From contig NC_073692.1 of assembly GCF_029784155.1 (NCBI RefSeq), positions 280,058,589 through 280,122,588 on the forward strand: a stretch of 64,000 bases of DNA. Reading direction: 5' to 3'. Source of the DNA: Uranotaenia lowii (Eukaryota; Arthropoda; Insecta; Diptera; Culicidae). A model generated the notes under the pieces. The model saw only the letters and a list, made by a program, of their open reading frames with translations. It made no database searches and had not been told where the DNA came from. This document shows positions 24,781 to 37,315 of this stretch, one piece after another (within the stretch, counting starts at the first letter, position 1; every line of letters starts with the position of its first letter). The translations under genes were made by a program, and so were the position numbers.

Positions 24781-26055
24781 AAGTCTGTTTCACATAGAAT
24801 CTGGTCGGATAAAATAGATCATTTCTCCGCAAAGAAAAAACGTACAACAAAAGTAAAAAATGTCATTTTGTAGGGTTTTTATTGCACTTTAAAAGAAAAA
24901 AAATACATACAAATCATTCGTCAGCTTTTCGGATGAATTTTCGAACTTTTTTTGTGATACCACCCATCATTTTCTGCACACTACCGCTGGTAACCTCATT
25001 CGCCATCTTGTTCCACCACTTTTCCATTTGAGCGAGTTTGTTCATGGTTCTGACACATTTCTTCAGTTTGCCCTTAACTATTGCCCAATATTTCTCGATG
25101 GGACGAAAATCCGGACAGTTTGGTGCAGTGATACTTTTTTCAACAAAATCGATCTTGTTCTCCTTATAACTCTTAACGACATCCCGGCTGTTGTGGCAGC
25201 TTTCCAGGTCCAACCAGAACTTCACCGGACCTTTGTGGGACCGAATGAATGGAAAAACCCTCCTCTGGAGACATTCTTCTTTGTAAACATTTCCATTAAT
25301 TGTGTCCCCAGTGATGAAAATCTTAGTCTTCTTTCCACAACTACAGATCCCTTGCCAAATCATCAACTTACGAGCAAATTTATCTGCGAAAACAAATTTG
25401 AATCTACCCGAAACATTCCCTTTACGCTTCGCAAGGTAAAATTTATTACCGGGTATTTATCCAAAATCCATTTTGACGTAAGTTTCGTCGTCCATCAAAA
25501 TGCATCCGTTGTACTTGGTCAACACTTTCTCGTACAACTTCCTTGCCCTGGTTTTGGCAACCAGGTTTTGTTTCAGCGTCCTGTTGGGGTGTTTGCTTGC
25601 ATGATACGACCGCAAGCCATTTCGCAAACAAATTCGTCGAGCCGTACTGTGATTCGTCTTGAACTGTTTCGCCAAATCACGCAAGGAGATTCCAGGATTA
25701 TTGTGAACTGATCGAATTACCTTTGCTCGCAGCTTCCGGTCATATGTTCCACTTTTACGCCTGATTTGTTTTGCTCGATCCACCGTAAGGGTTTCCCGGT
25801 AACGTTGCAGCACCGAATTTACAGTCGATTTTGGATATTTCAGAATTTTTGCGATCTTTACCCCTGACCACGTCGGTTTCTCTACGTGAGTGTGCAGAAT
25901 TTTCTCTCGCCTTTCACGTTCCATCTTGATGAAATTTTCACCACTAAGTAAACAAACCATCCGGATCAAAACACTGTCAAAAGATTCGCAATGTGACAAC
26001 TAGGGGCGCTGCAATAAATGAAAAGATGCGACCAGATTCTATGTGAAACAAACTT
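24781..26055 (-). mobile_element. ITmD37E-type Tc1/mariner transposon, nearly complete
   Basis: 1275 bp with TIRs: left AAGTCTGTTTCACATAGAAT continuing CTGGTCG, and the right end inverted with one or two mismatches (CGACCAGATTCTATGTGAAA then CAAACTT). TA stands on both sides (24779-24780 and 26056-26057). One transposase frame fills the element on the minus strand. The length, TA target and DD37E triad fit the mosquito-associated ITmD37E group. The high TIR identity and the single disabling mutation suggest a recent insertion. Confidence 0.93.
24914..25999 (-). pseudogene. DD37E Tc1/mariner transposase, one internal stop
   Basis: A cut-and-paste transposase that would bind the element's TIRs and move it to TA sites. 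The minus-strand frame spans 362 codons, broken only by TAA at 25457-25459, right after the first catalytic block MDDETYVKMDFG. The N-terminal part has two helix-turn-helix regions (around WSGVKIAKILKYPKSTVNSV and ISLRDLAKQFKTNHSTARRI). The second catalytic Asp is in KFWLDLESCH, and the Glu is in CPDFRPIEKYW after 37 intervening residues, hence DD37E. The C terminus is Lys-rich. The longest frame starts at 25999; the Met at 25922-25924 (MERERREKIL) is a more typical start. Its codon bias differs little from its surroundings. Non-functional as it stands unless the stop is read through. Confidence 0.93.
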
Positions 26056-26057
26056 TA

Positions 26058-26371
26058 TTTAAATTCAACCTTAAATAGAATTTCGATCTCAGCTCATTGC
26101 ATTTCAGTTTCAGATCCACCAAAATTGATGTTTGAAAAGTAATCCAATCAATTGCATAAACAAAGACTATTTCTAGTTCAGCCATAAGTTCGCTCAAAGA
26201 TATTCTATTCTATCGCTGCAAGTATCGTATAAAAAATTTCAAATCAATACCTTTTACTTCTTCGATGAAAAATTCAATCTTATTTTTGATTTAAAATGGC
26301 AATTACAATGAAAAAAGGAAGCTTTTCCTTAAAAATCACAAAAAAGTGTGGGTAAAATCAATGAAATCTTA
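26058..26371 (+). other. mbl: mbl intron between transposons
   Basis: AT-rich spacer of about 310 bp with no feature beyond homopolymer runs. Confidence 0.5.
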
Positions 26372-29300
26372 TAGGGTAAAATTCCTAGTTTTCGACAGTT
26401 TTTGCTTGTTTTGTCAGAAAAACCATGTTAATGAATATGAATGAATCCGACTATTTTTCTTTATTCTCTACCTTTCTATTGATCAAAAGTCTCAAAACAA
26501 CGTTTTTATTATCTTTTTAATAATCTCGGGATGAATAAACCTACTTGGTTTAAAATCCCTGAGAAAAAAGGAAAAAAAAATCTTTTTAATAAAACCTTTC
26601 GATTGTCTAGTTTTCGACACTCAATTTTAATTTTCGACACCTAAAGTTTTAGTTTACGACAAGAACATTTCCACCTCCTTTGTTTGCAAAGGAATATAAA
26701 TATTTGCTTAGTGGATTTGCTTGTCTACTTTACGGCGTTGTTTACACCATGGAAACAGTATAGAGATTATTGTGTGAGTATTCAGCGTTAGTTTTCGACA
26801 GCTTAAAAACAGTTGAAATTCCATAAAATGTTAGCAGAAATATGAACTAAATTACCGAAAATCCTCAATTCAGAACCTTATTCATCCATTCTCGCGTGAG
26901 TTTTCATTACGTCGTATGAAACCAAAAGTAAACAAACAGTTTTGTTACGAAAAAATACAAAAACTGACATAAACTAGTTGCAACCTCTTTTCATTTAGAT
27001 TATTTGTAGCCTGAACAACAACTTCTATACACAAAATACAAGTTTTGAAGTTGTTTCGATAACATTTGCAACAGTTTTCTGTGAATTCTTAAGATCTTTC
27101 AAACGACGCACATAGGAGTACTCTATATGGAAAAAGTTAGCCAAAACTCGTTTTTCTCTTTAAAATGATTAAAAATCTTTTTTCATTGTTTTCAAGTACA
27201 CACAACCCATTTTTAACCAAAATTTTAAATTCCATAATTTTGGCCTTTTCGGGTCATTGGCTGCACCCTTATAAAAAGTTTGTTTTTAAGCAAATTCGAA
27301 GCAAACCAGCCGATCAACTATCAGAAATGATGAAAAATACAATTTTTGAAACAAACAAATCAAACCCAATAAAAAACCTTTGTATAACACAAAGTAAATG
27401 CACGACATGCTTGCTATCTGAAACAAAATTAGGGACAAATACGCTTAAATTTTTAAATTTCAAAATTGAAAATAGATCGAGTTCGCAAATAAGCGCACGA
27501 TTTTTCTTTTGGACATATTTAAGGGAGTTAGAAGCATTCATGAGATACGTGAAATTTTTCCCGGCGGAGCCCGGAAGATATACTTAAACACTAATTTGTG
27601 AAAAATGTAACCAGTAGGTTACAAAATTTAAATTTATTTTTTTGAATCGGCACATTGATTATCGACCATTCACTTCCCCACAATTAAAACAGCAGTTTTG
27701 AACACACCTGGGCTACTGGGTGCACTCTGCGAACACGTACCGCGTACCAAGCAGCATGGCTGCTCACGTGGGAGCAACTACGCATGGAAGGAGCAAGACG
27801 CACGAGCGGGGAAAAGCTGTTGAAAAGCGGGAAAATTTCAATAGGGCTGAATTCTTAAAGAAAAGCCCAACCATCGATCAGTGGTGCGCCATCGATCATT
27901 CGTTGTTTGAACAGGCAAGCGTGTGCATCTTTGTGGAGTGTGAAGTGTACCCACCGTTAGGGACACTTCGGATACTGTTGAGTTTATTTATTGTCGTCGG
28001 TTACGATCGTTCGACCGCACACGCCCGGCCTAGGTGGCCCCAGGGATTCACCTACGTCTAACCGTAAAAGACCAGCGTTTTGTCCTCTGGGGTGCGCCCC
28101 ATAACCATTAAGGAGGACGTCTCGGGTCAAATTGACTCTAAATCTTAAGGAGACCTTACCCTTCTCGGTCTGGCAACTGCCGGTACCGTCCGGAGCCAAC
28201 CGATATCGCCAACGAAGGAAGTGCCTGCAATCTACACTCCACGCAGCTCGGAAACGCCTTTTTCCGAGCTGTTAAGCCAAGAAACCCAGGACTTACCCCG
28301 CCATTTTGTGCTGCTGCGTCCAGCCGAGGTCCGCTCACCAGACGAGCTCTGCCTTCATCTGGGCCAATCCTGGTGGCCTGGTGAAGGTCGTCATCACCGA
28401 AAACCACAACGAACGACGAGAAAACCATCGATGGTACGTACCCAGAATAGCCCAAATAAATCATACACACTACACACCCACACCCAATCAATTGTAACAA
28501 TAAAAACCCCTGAGAACAAATCAAGTTTTTTACTAAACAGATAGGAAGTGCCTTGGTAAAGTGAAAGGTTGGTCCGCCCCTTTTCCCGCGTAGCCCCTCC
28601 AGTTTGCCCAGTAGTGCGCCGACTCTGAGACCCAGGTCAAAGAGTCTCGTGTTACTGAGTTTTGTCGGGTAAACTCATTAGTTTCAAAAACTAATACAAG
28701 TGTTTAGAAAATATTGCACTTCTTTGTTTAGCTTCTCTACTACATGTGTTTATCAAGAAATAATCGCAGTTTCAGCCACAATTATTTGGTTATATTAAAA
28801 CTGAAGATTTGTAGAAGAAATGTTGTTCATGGTCTCATTATTGTGCGTGTTACGCAGCCTGTGATTGTACGTGATTATGCCAAATTTTGGAAAACAAAAT
28901 TTATAATTTTGATATATCAATGTTACGAGTTATGCCATTACGAACTCACTATACTGATGGTATAAAATCGACAATACTACTATGCAACAACTATCTTAAA
29001 ACCGAAAAACCTATAAAAAATATATTTTTTTAAATTTTATTTTCGAGGTTTTGGCCTGGATTTGGGGTGAATTCTCCTGTGTGCGACGTAATGAAAGCTC
29101 AGGCCTTTTATGTTACTGTTATTTGAATAAAAGGTAACTTTTTTATGATTTAAAATTATTCTAATTTGGTCGATGACATTGAATTTAAAAGGTGATTTAG
29201 AATGTTATTTTTAAATGAACGATTAACTACTACGAAATAATTTATTTAGAGGAATTTGTATTTTCAACATATGCATGGGGGGAAAGCAAAAATAGAAATA

Positions 29301-29394
29301 TATGAACATAACCAGCAACCAAATAAAAAGATAGGCCTTTTATTAAAAATTTGTCGAAAACTAGCTCCTGTCGAAATCTAGAATATCTACCCTA
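26372..29394. mobile_element. 3-kb TIR-bounded composite ('TAGGGTA...TTTTCGACAG' ends)
   Basis: The left end TAGGGTAAAATTCCTAGTTT then TCGACAG is mirrored at the right, where CTGTCGAAATCTAG precedes TCTACCCTA. The word TTTTCGACA recurs several times near the left end (26392, 26617, 26634, 26790) and inverted near the right, a sub-terminal repeat pattern of DNA transposons. The interior shows no intact transposase. A GC-rich island at about 27660-28660 differs sharply from the AT-rich rest and looks like a second, nested insertion. Confidence 0.6.
27660..28660. other. GC-rich island inside the composite, unclassified
   Basis: About 1 kb of balanced or GC-rich sequence with abrupt edges against AT-rich flanks. 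It carries no long frame with a known domain; the short frames on both strands (27720-28544) do not resemble any family I know. Its look (dense restriction-like words, a polyadenylation-like AATAAA at 28456) suggests a retroelement long terminal repeat or untranslated leader, but no TG...CA boundary, duplication or primer site was identified. It could instead be a captured host sequence. Confidence 0.4.
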
Positions 29395-30789
29395 TATGAT
29401 GATAAATGTTTATTTATTTTTGCATTTAACTTTCTGTAAAAAAAAAACCGTGAGCCTCACTTTTATCACATGATTCATATTCGATATTATACACAACAAT
29501 TTGACCATCATCTGTGAATTGATTTAAAGCTAATTTACAGACTGATCAGTGACATTATTTCAAATGCCACCAAGCAAAGCGTGAAATTTTTAATTGTTTT
29601 TCTTTTGAGTCAGATTTTTGATATTTAAAAAGGCAGGTGTAATTAACGACGGTTAACGGTCAAGATTTTTTTTATTAATCAAATGTTTCGTTTGAATAGA
29701 AGAAGATAAAAAAGTGATTTGGAAGAGGAAAATCTAAATCGGGAATTAATTCAAGAAAGTTTGTTAGTTGCCCTACTTTAAGCCTAGAGCCCTACTTTGG
29801 AAAATTGGAAATAATTCATTTTTCTTTGCAGAATCTGTGTAACAGAACTCAGGATTTTGGAAACATTCTCAGAATTCACACAGATTTTTTTAAATAATAT
29901 GTGTTTCTTTTCCAATATAACATAAAAATCAATATAAATTTTGGATTTCCAACTATGAAATGAAAAAAATATGAGAATATTTTAAAAAGGCCTAATTTTT
30001 CATGATTTAAAAAAAAATAAATGAAAATAGCAGAATTTTAAAGTTTTTTCACAGAAACACAGATTTTTTTATCGTTTCAAAAAATGTACTGGTAAAACAG
30101 TGGTAAAACAGACAGCTAAATTAGTGAGAGACAATTTGAGAAATAAGAGAGAATAAGAAAGAAATTTGGTTATTTATCTAAGCCAAAATCTACAGGAAAA
30201 CCACTGACGTAGAGATGAATATGCACTTTTCAGCCTTTTTTCCAAAAATAAAGGATTTTTTTTATTTGGAAAATCCGGTAAATTTGTATTGGGTAGGAAA
30301 ATAAGAAACTTTTTACCATGAAGTGCTATTCTCAAACTCAATATTACTAAAACATTCGTTCCAATAAAGACCAACCTATAAAGGGGTGAAATTTTATATG
30401 GGTAAAAATAATAATCTTTGTTGAGTATTTATAACTGTTTTTTTGTCAATTTTTAGTACAAAAGCTTCAAGTAAAATCGAAAAAGTTCTTATTATTCTAC
30501 GGGTTCCAATACTGGCTGGGGGGGGGGGGAAACGTTTGAGATATTCATAACGGGTATTTTAGTGCTCATTTGAATTGCTAACAAGCTGGAGAGCATTTTA
30601 TTTTCATATTTCATTATATTCAAAATGTTCAATTTAATCTTAATCTATTTTTTTTAAGATTTTTGGATATTTCACATCTACGTCCAATAATGGGTAATAG
30701 TCCAGTACTTTAGCAGGGACAGTAAGATAAAAATTTTAAATTTTGGACATCCACATCTTTGTTCTATATACGAAAAAAAAGTCTAAACC
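29395..30789 (+). other. mbl: mbl intron, AT-rich, nothing recognised
   Basis: A G10 homopolymer run lies near 30519. No gene, tRNA or clear repeat family. Confidence 0.45.
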
Positions 30790-31263
30790 AAGGTTACCAG
30801 ATTGTGCAATTTATCCGGGTTTGCCCGGATATTTAATACAAAATTTGGGAACAGCCCTTCCCGTCTCGAATACCCGAATTTGATTGTAAAATGCTTGGAT
30901 TTTATCCGGATTTGTTCACTTTATTTGGCAAATCAAACAAAAATAAACTAATTGTGCCGTAATTTTTTTTTATTTGTGCCTCCAAAACGAGCCAAGTTTT
31001 ATAATAACGATCATGAAAGGTTTTTTGGAAGCCTAAAATACATGTTAAAATCTGTCAATGAGTTTTGATGGAATTTTTTTTCAATTATTTTTTTTTTATT
31101 TTTGTTGAGTAATTTCAGGGTTTTTGACAAAATTTGCCCGGATATTGTCCGGACTTTTGGTCGCTAATTTTGAAATTAAATGCCCGAATTTGGCTACGAT
31201 TTTACATAAAATCTCCCAGTTTTGTTCGGCCCGGATACGTTCTGAAAAAAATCTTGCAACCTT
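30790..31263 (+). mobile_element. MITE, 'AAGGTTnCCAGATTG' family, copy 3
   Basis: The best-preserved copy of the family in the window, about 470 bp. It starts AAGGTTACCAGATTGTGC and ends TCTTGCAACCTTA, inverted ends. Internal GCCCGGATATTT blocks occur near both ends. Non-coding. It lies 410 bp upstream of the linker exon. Confidence 0.8.
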
Positions 31264-31672
31264 AGACTAAACCAAAGTTCAATATTGTCATTCAAACTGG
31301 CAGATAAGATCTTCAACTATGAGTAGATTTGCTGAAAAATACAAAACTCCCGTCCATTTAAAGGAAATACATGGATGTATAAAAACCACCGCTTAAAGGG
31401 TCCGAAATAGGACAACTTACCCTACTTCTCCTACACCTCCACGAGTTTGTTGCTCAAGGAAGTGAATGTCATTTTCCGAATTTCTCATAATAAACTAAAG
31501 CGTAAACTTTTAATTTAATTTTTTTATGTGAGCGCTAATGTTTCACAACGAATTTGCTGGAAGCGAAAAAGATTGAATGATTCTTTATAAAACTTTCGGT
31601 AGCAGCAAAAAAAAAACTCATCAATACTCTTGCTATTTTTACTTTTTTCACATAAAAAAAAACCCAAACCAG

Positions 31673-31864
31673 GCGGCCACCAATCCCTACCTGACCGGAA
31701 TGCCAGCCAGCACATACAGCCCGTACTTCCCGCCGGGACATCTGATGCCGACCCTGCTGGGTCCTGCCGATCCTTCAGCCGTGTCCGCCCAGCTGGGACC
31801 CGTCGTTCAGCAGGCCGTTGTTCCGGCCACCCAGCAAAAGATCCCCCGATCTGACAGGCTCGAG
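31673..31864 (+). CDS. mbl: muscleblind exon: Pro-rich linker between the finger pairs
   Basis: 64 codons, phase 0 at both ends. Acceptor 'aaaccag' at 31666-31672 with a weak, A-interrupted pyrimidine tract; donor gtaagt at 31865. The translation starts AATNPYLTGMPASTYSPYFP and ends QQKIPRSDRLE, the linker that in Mbl/MBNL joins ZnF1-2 to ZnF3-4; the final DRLE joins directly to VCREF of the next exon, as in vertebrate MBNL1 (DRLEVCREY). It contains no zinc ligand. Reading into the intron would give 55 more residues to a stop at about 32032; a short isoform ending that way is possible but not shown. Confidence 0.95.
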
Positions 31865-34500
31865 GTAAGTGATTTCAATGTCCAATCGGTCTGGGCGGAT
31901 TTTCCACCTTCTTCTAGAAGAGGGGGGAAAATCGGCCCGAACGCCTCCCACTTACTAGAAACTAAAAAACCAATAAAAACTATAACGATATTTGTGCTCT
32001 TAACTCCTACACACTATCTTTCTATTTGTTAATTTTTTATTTTTCTATGTAAAAAATATTGCCAATTCAAAAAAAAAAACAAGCAACTGCAACCCCAACT
32101 CGTTTTGCTCTGTTTAAAATTATGTTTAAGAAAACACGATATGATATACTACTTATTGATTGATTGAATGCTTTATCTGTACAGAACTGAACCTTGCCTT
32201 GTGATATTTCTTACCTATTTGTAATTTATTTGATAAACTGCACCTCACAATCTTTCGTTCTTTGGTTTAAGCGTTCCTTTAATCTTGTACACCAACAACA
32301 ACAAAAAGTACAGCCATTCTTGTACAGTTTAAGATTGTTAAGCTCGAAATAAAAAGTATGAAAAAAAAACAAATTGAACCGCCAATGCATTGTTATAATT
32401 CTTCTGTAATATGACCGGTTTCTTCGATATTTGTTTAGTTTTAACCTGGCTGTGTATAGATTTGAACACATTTCTTTTGTAACATAATCTAGTTGATAGT
32501 CAAGCGCCTAATTCTATTTACAGGAAGGTTGGATGAAATAAGTTATTTATTAATTAATTCCTTTAAATTGAAATTCAATGATCTTTCAACAAAGTTCATA
32601 ATTCTAAAATCGATTATTGAAAATGATATTGTAATTGTTAAGAGATCTTCAAACTTGTTTCATCCGGCCTACCATACTCTGTATGAAATACTTGCTGTAT
32701 ATAATTTAGTTTGTAAGTAATCTCTAGTTGTAAATTTCGCTGCAAAACGTAAAACTAATTCTTACTTGATCTCTGTGTCTTAGTTCACTGCGATTAATTC
32801 GCTAAAACAATAAACCAATAAGGCAATTTTAAAAAGAATAAAAATCAAAACTGCCGGCAAGTTTTGATTAACGGAATGAAGCAACCAAAATCAGTTGAAA
32901 CTACCCGTTACTTTCGTGATAATCAAAATATCAAATAACTTCCTGGAATTGATAGAGAGAAATAGAATCAACACCAAAGTACTGTGTTGTTGTAACAATT
33001 AATGGACAAAGTGAATCGCGTCTTGAGATTAAAAACAAACAGAAAAAACGAAGTCTTGCGTTGCATCCGTATGATCTAAAACATACATAGATTGTTAGCC
33101 GATAGCTTTTCTCATTTTAATCTTCTTTCGATAAACGTTACCAATTGCTTAGGATTGTTCAATCTCAAGTTGTTCTTCTTGCTTCAGCGCACGTATGTTA
33201 AAAGCTTCACATTCAACTCTTTGATTCTTTAGGAAAATTTTGTTTCACTTTAAACTTATCTTGGATCCAGATAACCAAAAAACTTTGCCTAAAACTTTCA
33301 AGAACTGCAACAATCACATCTGAACAACTGCATCGGAAGCAAATAAAATCCTACGAAATTTATTAAAACAATCATTCACCGGTTTCACCGTACAAAAAAA
33401 AACAACCAAAACAATGAAGAGGCCAAAAAAAATTATCGGAGAATCCCATTTTACGCCTCGCCGAATGTTCGCTGTTCCGTACGAGTGGATGCCATGTTTG
33501 TTTATGGTTCCGAAAATGAAACAGCGATTATGGATTGCCACTTTCTGGCTGTCCCGGCTCCAGCTTCTGCCGTGTCCACCCAACCACCCACACGTGATGT
33601 TTTCCGAATTTTCCTGCGTGTTTTTCAGTGTGGTGGCCTTTATTTAAAGTATGTGCGACCGTGGGTATGTGAGTGTGTGAATGGATGTGTGAATGAATAC
33701 AAAGTGCAGCGACCAACTTCATGAACGAAAACTGGTAGTGGGTAGAAAAATTTTATCCTGACCTCCCACTTCTCACCGTACATATTGGTTGGTAATTCAC
33801 AATGAACAAAACCAAACACAGTGTGTTCTTTATATTTTAGAAGATTTTCTACATTTGAATTCTTTTGCAGAACATCACAAATTTTACAAAACAGAACACA
33901 TTTTGTTATACCGGTTACTTACAGTTGTTACTTGCTCGAATACTTTGAAAAAATATTTTAACTTAGGTCCTTATTCTCCTCAATTGAACATAACTTAATC
34001 TTACTTAAGGACCTTTTACATATTTGAGACATAAATTGACCTGGTTTTGGGTATACTAAAAACAGACCGAATCCCAGGCTTAGTACACAAACATTTATTA
34101 AGTTTCGTTAAGATCGGCTAACTTAATCTAGGCCAGTCTAATTTAGATAAAAGTTACGTCCAACTACGCATAAAATGAACAAAAAAAACAAAATATCTGT
34201 TCTCATCTTTGGACTTTTTCGAAAATCAACTCAAGTTCAAGCCTGCGAATTTCATATCAAAAACCTAAGGAACATTAACCACGTTTAATAGTGTGAAAAA
34301 AGTGATGATTGAGTAGTTTTCTCTCTTGAATCGAAAAGTGTTACTTTCTCATTTAAAGCGAGATACGAGAATTTGAGCCAATGTTTGGACACTGAGGAAT
34401 TCCGAGAGGTCCATTTTCAGGGATCGCTTGTTTGTTGTTTTTATTGGGTTTTTAAGTCTCTTGGGTATGTTCATCCCATATTCAGGGTTCTCTCCTGACC
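31865..34500 (+). other. mbl: mbl intron, UTR-like AT-rich sequence
   Basis: Single-copy-looking sequence with several AATAAA words (for example near 32809 and 32847). Such signals could end a short mbl isoform that retains the 5' part of this intron, but there is no direct evidence. 33414-33724 is somewhat GC-richer, without a recognisable product. Confidence 0.4.
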
Positions 34501-35719
34501 TGTTTGCTAGCTAGAATCTAGAGTCAGTCAGTTGTGCTAGCGATTGCTTAACATCGTTTGTCTCTTTTACATGGCTCTCGTGATGACAGAGCAAAGAGGG
34601 CATATTCAAGGATGCCACATTCTCCTCTTTTTGGATTTTCAGTATATACAACTATACTATTCTTTTATTCATTTAAAACATTGCTAATTTATTGCTATCG
34701 ATGACCATGGGCTATACTCGGTTCACTATCGATTGCCATAGGCTGAAACCGGCTAATACGTTTTTGATCGATGGCCATCACAATCATGGTGGAAGTGAAC
34801 TGACGTTTGATATTCAATGTATTGGTGCGATGATTTGCTTTTACTCAAAGCTTGAATGCAAAGCTTCATACTTGAGAAGCAAGCTGAAAGCTTAGATCCC
34901 ATCTCGCAGAGCGGCAGCACCATATACATTGAGTTGGGCGTCGCCAATGATTTGTTCGGGAGAACAACAACCCAACTATCTTGATACTAAGAGATCTTTG
35001 GTTTATGTTAACTGCCATGGGCTTAACCCGGCTATTTTTTAATTACTGTAATCCATGGGCTGAAACTTGGCTAACATCGATTTTCTACATTATTTTTCTT
35101 TTCTAAAATAAAAACGCTCACTAAATAGGTTAGAAGGCATGTCTAGGTTCGTCTTACAGTTTTATCAGACCCATTTCAATTCTCAAAGTCATATAACACT
35201 TTTGTCCTGATGTGTAGCCGAAAACCATTCCAATCCGAGCTCCATTCCTTTTTCCCACTCAAGCCCGAAAATTTCCTCAAATGGAGAAAAATACTAGCTA
35301 ATCGCTCTGATGGTCAAAATTTCCATGCCCTAAAGGGCGGCCAAATTCCCTGTTGCCTCTCTTAGACTCGTGTTGAACGTGGTTCGGTCACCTACTAAGA
35401 CCAAGTACCATTCCTCGACCGGGCCTCAATTAAACAGGATGGAAATAAAAAAAATCTTTGATAGGATCTGCCAATGTGGAATCCCGAACGGCCCGTTTTC
35501 AGGGTTATCTCGAGAGGTTTTTTTTTTTCGGGAATTTAACAGCAAGCTGTCATTCATCCCATGCATCTCGAGAGGGGCGCACAATTGAGTTGGTTGCGTC
35601 CGGACAGTCAGTTGTGCTGGCGATTGCTCTCATGGTGAAAAAGCAAAGAAGTTATATTCTAAGATCCTGACAGAATCGTCTCGAGACTGGGCACAACTGA
35701 CCTGTTTGCTAGTTAGATT
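34501..35719 (+). repeat. diverged interspersed repeats ('CAGTTGTGCTAGCGATTGCT')
   Basis: The word CAGTTGTGCTAGCGATTGCT at about 34528 recurs with one or two changes near 35612 and 37615, each time followed by 'tggt/gatga..agagcaaag'-like sequence. The block 34690-35080 repeats 'gatnnccatgggct..a.tcggcta' several times. This is an old repeat family of unknown class; its limits could not be fixed. Confidence 0.5.
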
Positions 35720-36593
35720 CTATCCAAGCAACCAAAAGTCACATAGAACAGGTACAAAAAACGTTCTATGCAGCTTAAAATTTAAGTTCTTACTGATACT
35801 TTCAAGTTCCAATACAAGTCTTAATGACCTACTATTCAGCTTCAAGCAGCCTTTTAATTCAGCATCCAAAAATCGTAAAATGAGCAAAAAATTCTCTCTC
35901 TATCTCAATTGTACCTTTGGCATCGGATCATATCACTTTGTCTTGATTATTTACTTTGTTCAAGATGCCAAGATGCCTCGCGCTAGATCCCAAAGTTTTC
36001 CCAGATTTCTTCAATTTGCTGCTCAATTGCTTCTTTCCTACATATATCACATCAGAATAGTCCCTCAATTATCAACATATTATTGAAAAAAATGTGCCCG
36101 GCTTGGGGATCGAACCCCGACCTTCGTGGTGAGAATCAAATACGATACAACAAGACCACGCCTGGATGTTATCGTAACTGAAACTAAAACTCGAAGTGTG
36201 ATATGATTTTGTAGCATACCTGCAGGCGCATTCGCCCAAGCAGACAGCCAGCCAGCCAGAGAGAAAGCACCTCAATGCACTTTTTGTGCTTTGTAAACCC
36301 CGTTTTGAGCACTTTTGCGACCTTTATGTGACTTAAGTCCCAAAAAACGAACATATAAATCACTTTTGCAACTTTTAAGTTCCTTAATGAGTACATATAG
36401 TTCACTCATGCGAATTGAGCAAAATAAGTCACATACAACGTACTCATTAATCACTTAGGCAACTTTCACGTTCATTAATGAGCACATAAAGTTCACTAAA
36501 GGGAATTGGGCAGTTTTTTCTCTTTGTCAGCCAATATGTAACTTTCAAAGCCTTCATTTTAGTAAATATGCGACTTTTTGGTTGCTTGTATAG
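35720..36593. mobile_element. TIR element with CTATnCAAGCAACCAAAA ends, carrying a tRNA-like block
   Basis: The left CTATCCAAGCAACCAAAAGT is inverted at the right (ACTTTTTGGTTGCTTGTATAG). About 870 bp. The interior contains a tRNA-Glu-like promoter block (next entry) and, from 36290 to 36500, repeated 'cacttttgcaacttttaagttc / ttaatgagtaca' words. No transposase. Probably a MITE with a SINE fragment inserted. Confidence 0.65.
36097..36167 (-). repeat. tRNA-Glu-like SINE head
   Basis: On the minus strand there is an A-box-like TGGTCTTGTTGTATCG and an intact B box GGGGTTCGATCCCC, separated by GATTCTCACCACGAAGG, which resembles the anticodon arm of tRNA-Glu(CUC). The acceptor stem does not pair and no CCA-compatible end is seen, and a T run follows the block. 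It is therefore a tRNA-derived SINE or relic, not a functional tRNA gene. Confidence 0.65.
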
Positions 36594-37315
36594 ATCATGG
36601 GTAACCAAATTTTTTACAAAAATTGCCTTATTTTGAAGCCAGCAGACAGCAGAAAAGAAATATCTTCATGAAAATTTAGCATTATGGATCCGCCTGTGGG
36701 CTCTTTATGTACATCGAAAGAAAAAACGTTTGCATAAATTCGGGGTTCCTTAATAGTCTTAATCCATTTGCCCCGCGGTTTTTGAATTCTAAAGACCTCT
36801 GAAAAATGCAAACATTTTTCAACTTCAATGTATATAAAAAGCACACAGATGAATCCTTGATGCGAAATTTTCATAAAGACCTTCGTTTTTTATTATTCGC
36901 TAGGTTCTACATAAGGCCAGATATGCCAATGTGCCTGATTTTTCAGGTATTGAATGTAATGAAAAATAAGTAGTAAGAAACTATATTAGGTACTATTGCT
37001 AAGGTGGAAAAGTGGAAATGTGGCTGAATGAAAGCAATCGAAAAATTCCATTGAATTCGTATTTAAAAAAGGGAATTAATTAAAGGGAATCTTTCGATTG
37101 CTTTGATACAGTAGAACTATTCAACCAAGTAGGCTCACAACACATATAAGAGAGCAAATGAGGAGCGGTGACCAAAAAAAAGGTCATCACTTTCAGCGAA
37201 ATTTCCATTACTTCATCGTAGCCTGATTTTGTCCGATTTTTATTTCGCTAGTTCCCAGATTTTTGAAAAAAAATGTTGGCAACCCTGGCATAAGGCCATT
37301 TTAGTTTTGTTTTCG
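36594..37315 (+). other. mbl: mbl intron; acceptor-like AG|GTATTG at 36946
   Basis: AT-rich. 'cctgatttttcag' ending at 36946 is followed at once by GTATTG. No gene. Confidence 0.4.

Noticed and set aside
25028..25711. 227-codon + strand frame
   Set aside because: Antisense shadow of the DD37E transposase on the minus strand.
27165..27587. 140-codon + frame
   Set aside because: AT-rich, no recognisable motif, inside a TIR-bounded repeat.
27720..28544. Overlapping frames of 60-120 codons on both strands in the GC island
   Set aside because: No domain, start or splice support; open frames are expected by chance in GC-richer DNA.
36097..36167. Functional tRNA-Glu gene
   Set aside because: The A and B boxes are present but the acceptor stem does not pair; it is a SINE or tRNA relic.
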